This document shows positions 6,896 through 8,042 of a DNA stretch of 8,042 bases, piece by piece. The position numbers and the translations under genes were made by a program. Numbering within the stretch: the first letter of the stretch is position 1; each line of letters starts with the position of its first letter. The notes beneath the pieces were generated by a model that saw only the letters and a list, made by a program, of their open reading frames with translations, made no database searches and was not told the DNA's origin. Origin of the DNA: Anaerolineae bacterium (GTDB lineage Bacteria > Chloroflexota > Anaerolineae > B4-G1); contig JAUWOI010000184.1 in NCBI GenBank assembly GCA_030612185.1, positions 1-8,042 of the forward strand. The letters run 5' to 3'.

Positions 6896-7723
6896 TTATT
6901 GTGCGTCTTTCTCCTTGCGCGCCTTGGCAACGATCCTGTCTGTGTACCAGCGGACAAAGCCGAAGAGTCCATTGGTAAGCCAGAAGTAGAGCGCGCTCTC
7001 CAGTCCGGGTGTGATAACGTAGCGGTTCTTCTCGATGCCCCTGATCACCGCTTGTGCCACCTGATCCGGCTTCATCAGGCCAGCGCTACTGGCGAGTCGC
7101 CTGGTCTCTAGCGGCTTGAACTGGTCTTCGTAGTGGAGTTGTGGCGTGTCGGTGTCGGGTGGAAAGATGACGGAGATGTGTACTCCGTGGGGCTTGAGTT
7201 CTGCGCGCAGCGCGTCGGAGAAACCACGGATGGCGAACTTGGCCGCACTGTAGGCGGTGTAGCCGAAGACACCTATGAAGCCGGCCACCGAGGAGAAATT
7301 GACGATATGCCCGCTGTGCCGCTCAATCATCAGCGGCGCGACCAGTTTGCAGGGGTAGAGTGTGCCGAAGAAGTCTACCTCCATCGTCCGGCGGAAAACG
7401 TCAACGGGCAGTGCCTCGAAATAGCCGGGGTGAGCCAGGCCCGCCGCGTTGATGAGGATGTCTGGTGTGCGCCCGTCCGCAGTGACGGCATTGATAGCAG
7501 CCTGTGCCTGCCCCCAGTCGGAGATATCTGCGGAGAAGGTCTGGAAGACCTGGGTCCGCTTTACTCGCACGGCCTCGAATTCCTGCAGCGCGGCGTCAAG
7601 CAGTGGCTGCCGGCGGGCGATGATGGCCACGTTGGCCCCACGCCGCACCAGTAGTTTGGCTATCGCTTTGCCGATGCCACTCGATCCACCAGTAACAATG
7701 GCGTTCTTGTCACAAAAACCCAT
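6896..7723 (-). CDS. Short-chain dehydrogenase, 3-ketodihydrosphingosine reductase (KDSR)-like
   Basis: Classical SDR of 275 residues. Rossmann motif TGGSSGIG (11-18), Asp66 in SADIS, NAAG (92-95), Ser145 in NFSSVAG, and Tyr158/Lys162 in YSAAK. The stretch FGYTAYSAAKFAIRG followed by PPDTDTP (188-194) and FKPLETRRL (202-210) is the hallmark of eukaryotic 3-ketodihydrosphingosine reductase (KDSR/Tsc10), which reduces the first sphingoid intermediate with NADPH. A hydrophobic C-terminal stretch (about 237-260) ends in a basic tail, compatible with membrane attachment as in KDSR. The usual catalytic Asn position (VNxxG) holds Asp117 (VDFFG; codon GAC at 7373-7375). The ATG has GAGGGA (7729-7734) 5 nt upstream, overlapping the stop of the MFS gene. 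Other SDRs acting on sugars or fatty ketones remain possible, particularly given the adjacent sugar kinase. Confidence 0.85.
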   Translation of the reverse strand: MGFCDKNAIVTGGSSGIGKAIAKLLVRRGANVAIIARRQPLLDAALQEFEAVRVKRTQVFQTFSADISDWGQAQAAINAVTADGRTPDILINAAGLAHPGYFEALPVDVFRRTMEVDFFGTLYPCKLVAPLMIERHSGHIVNFSSVAGFIGVFGYTAYSAAKFAIRGFSDALRAELKPHGVHISVIFPPDTDTPQLHYEDQFKPLETRRLASSAGLMKPDQVAQAVIRGIEKNRYVITPGLESALYFWLTNGLFGFVRWYTDRIVAKARKEKDAQ

Positions 7724-7732
7724 TGTCTTCCC

Positions 7733-8042
7733 TCACGTCACGGTGACTTGCTCCATTAGCCGGGCTGCCCCACGCAGGACAAAGGCAGCTGCCACGCCCG
7801 CCAGCATCGTCACGACTCCAGCCATCACAAAGACAGTCTGCACCGCTATCAGAGAGCCGAGCAAGGCTGAAAGACCCTCGACCATGGCGGTGGCCGCGAC
7901 GACCATCATGTTGATCGCCGATTGCACATGTCCCCGCACCGCGTCGGGCGAGAGTGTCTGTGCGATCGTATCCAGAGGTCTACAACAGCCTGCGGGAGGG
8001 TATAGAACTCGAACTGAGAGGCTGCTGTTTCCTAGTCGGACT
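7733..8042 (-). CDS. MFS transporter, C-terminal fragment (partial at window edge)
   Basis: The frame is open to the right edge. Residues from about 7980 down resemble the end of a major facilitator protein: DTIAQTLSPDAVRGHVQSAI matches the loop motif before the last two helices of MFS_3-type exporters (Q...xPDxxRGRV). Two hydrophobic helices follow (about MMVVAATAMVEGLSALLGSL and FVMAGVVTMLAGVAAAFVL) and a short tail ends in TGA at 7733. The stop is 9 nt before the SDR start and fused to its ribosome site, so the two are probably in one transcript. The 20 codons nearest the window edge (7981-8042) do not look like the hydrophobic helix expected there, so the gene may be rearranged or broken near 7980. 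Substrate unknown. Confidence 0.6.
   Translation of the reverse strand, partial: VRLGNSSLSVRVLYPPAGCCRPLDTIAQTLSPDAVRGHVQSAINMMVVAATAMVEGLSALLGSLIAVQTVFVMAGVVTMLAGVAAAFVLRGAARLMEQVTVT

Overview
The window reads as a bacterial (or metagenomic) chromosome segment of fairly high but uneven GC. Its tight operons, stop codons fused to Shine-Dalgarno sequences, a sigma70-type promoter and the protein families are all bacterial. The overall style resembles Chloroflexota/Anaerolineae or another GC-rich soil or sediment lineage, but this is an impression and no marker gene settles it.

Layout. (1) About 1-2565, plus strand: a two-gene block of a binding-protein-dependent ABC importer, with a fused two-domain inner-membrane permease of the ferric-iron/FbpB type (5' end outside the window) and its PotA/FbpC-type ATPase. 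The junction between them carries a 49-nt hairpin inside a 70-bp unit that duplicated the end of the permease gene. (2) 2628-4477, minus strand: a gene closely resembling sphingosine-1-phosphate lyase, preceded 9 nt upstream by an unrecognised gene broken by a one-base frameshift. (3) 4480-5318, plus strand: a compact toxin-antitoxin-like pair (DUF433-type antitoxin and DUF5615 PIN-like toxin) with its own near-consensus promoter. (4) 5328-8042, minus strand: an apparent operon of an MFS transporter tail, a short-chain dehydrogenase with the hallmarks of 3-ketodihydrosphingosine reductase, and an FGGY sugar kinase.

The most notable point is that two genes look like eukaryote-type sphingoid-base enzymes, one reductive and biosynthetic (KDSR-like) and one degradative (S1P lyase-like). 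They lie on the same strand of one bacterial window, separated by a sugar kinase and a toxin-antitoxin cassette. Whether they form one pathway is inference. The lyase and the toxin-antitoxin pair have lower sampled GC (about 53-57%) than the broken gene between them (about 67%) and the kinase (up to about 77%), which suggests the region is a mosaic assembled by transfer. Every gap between genes is shorter than 100 bases.
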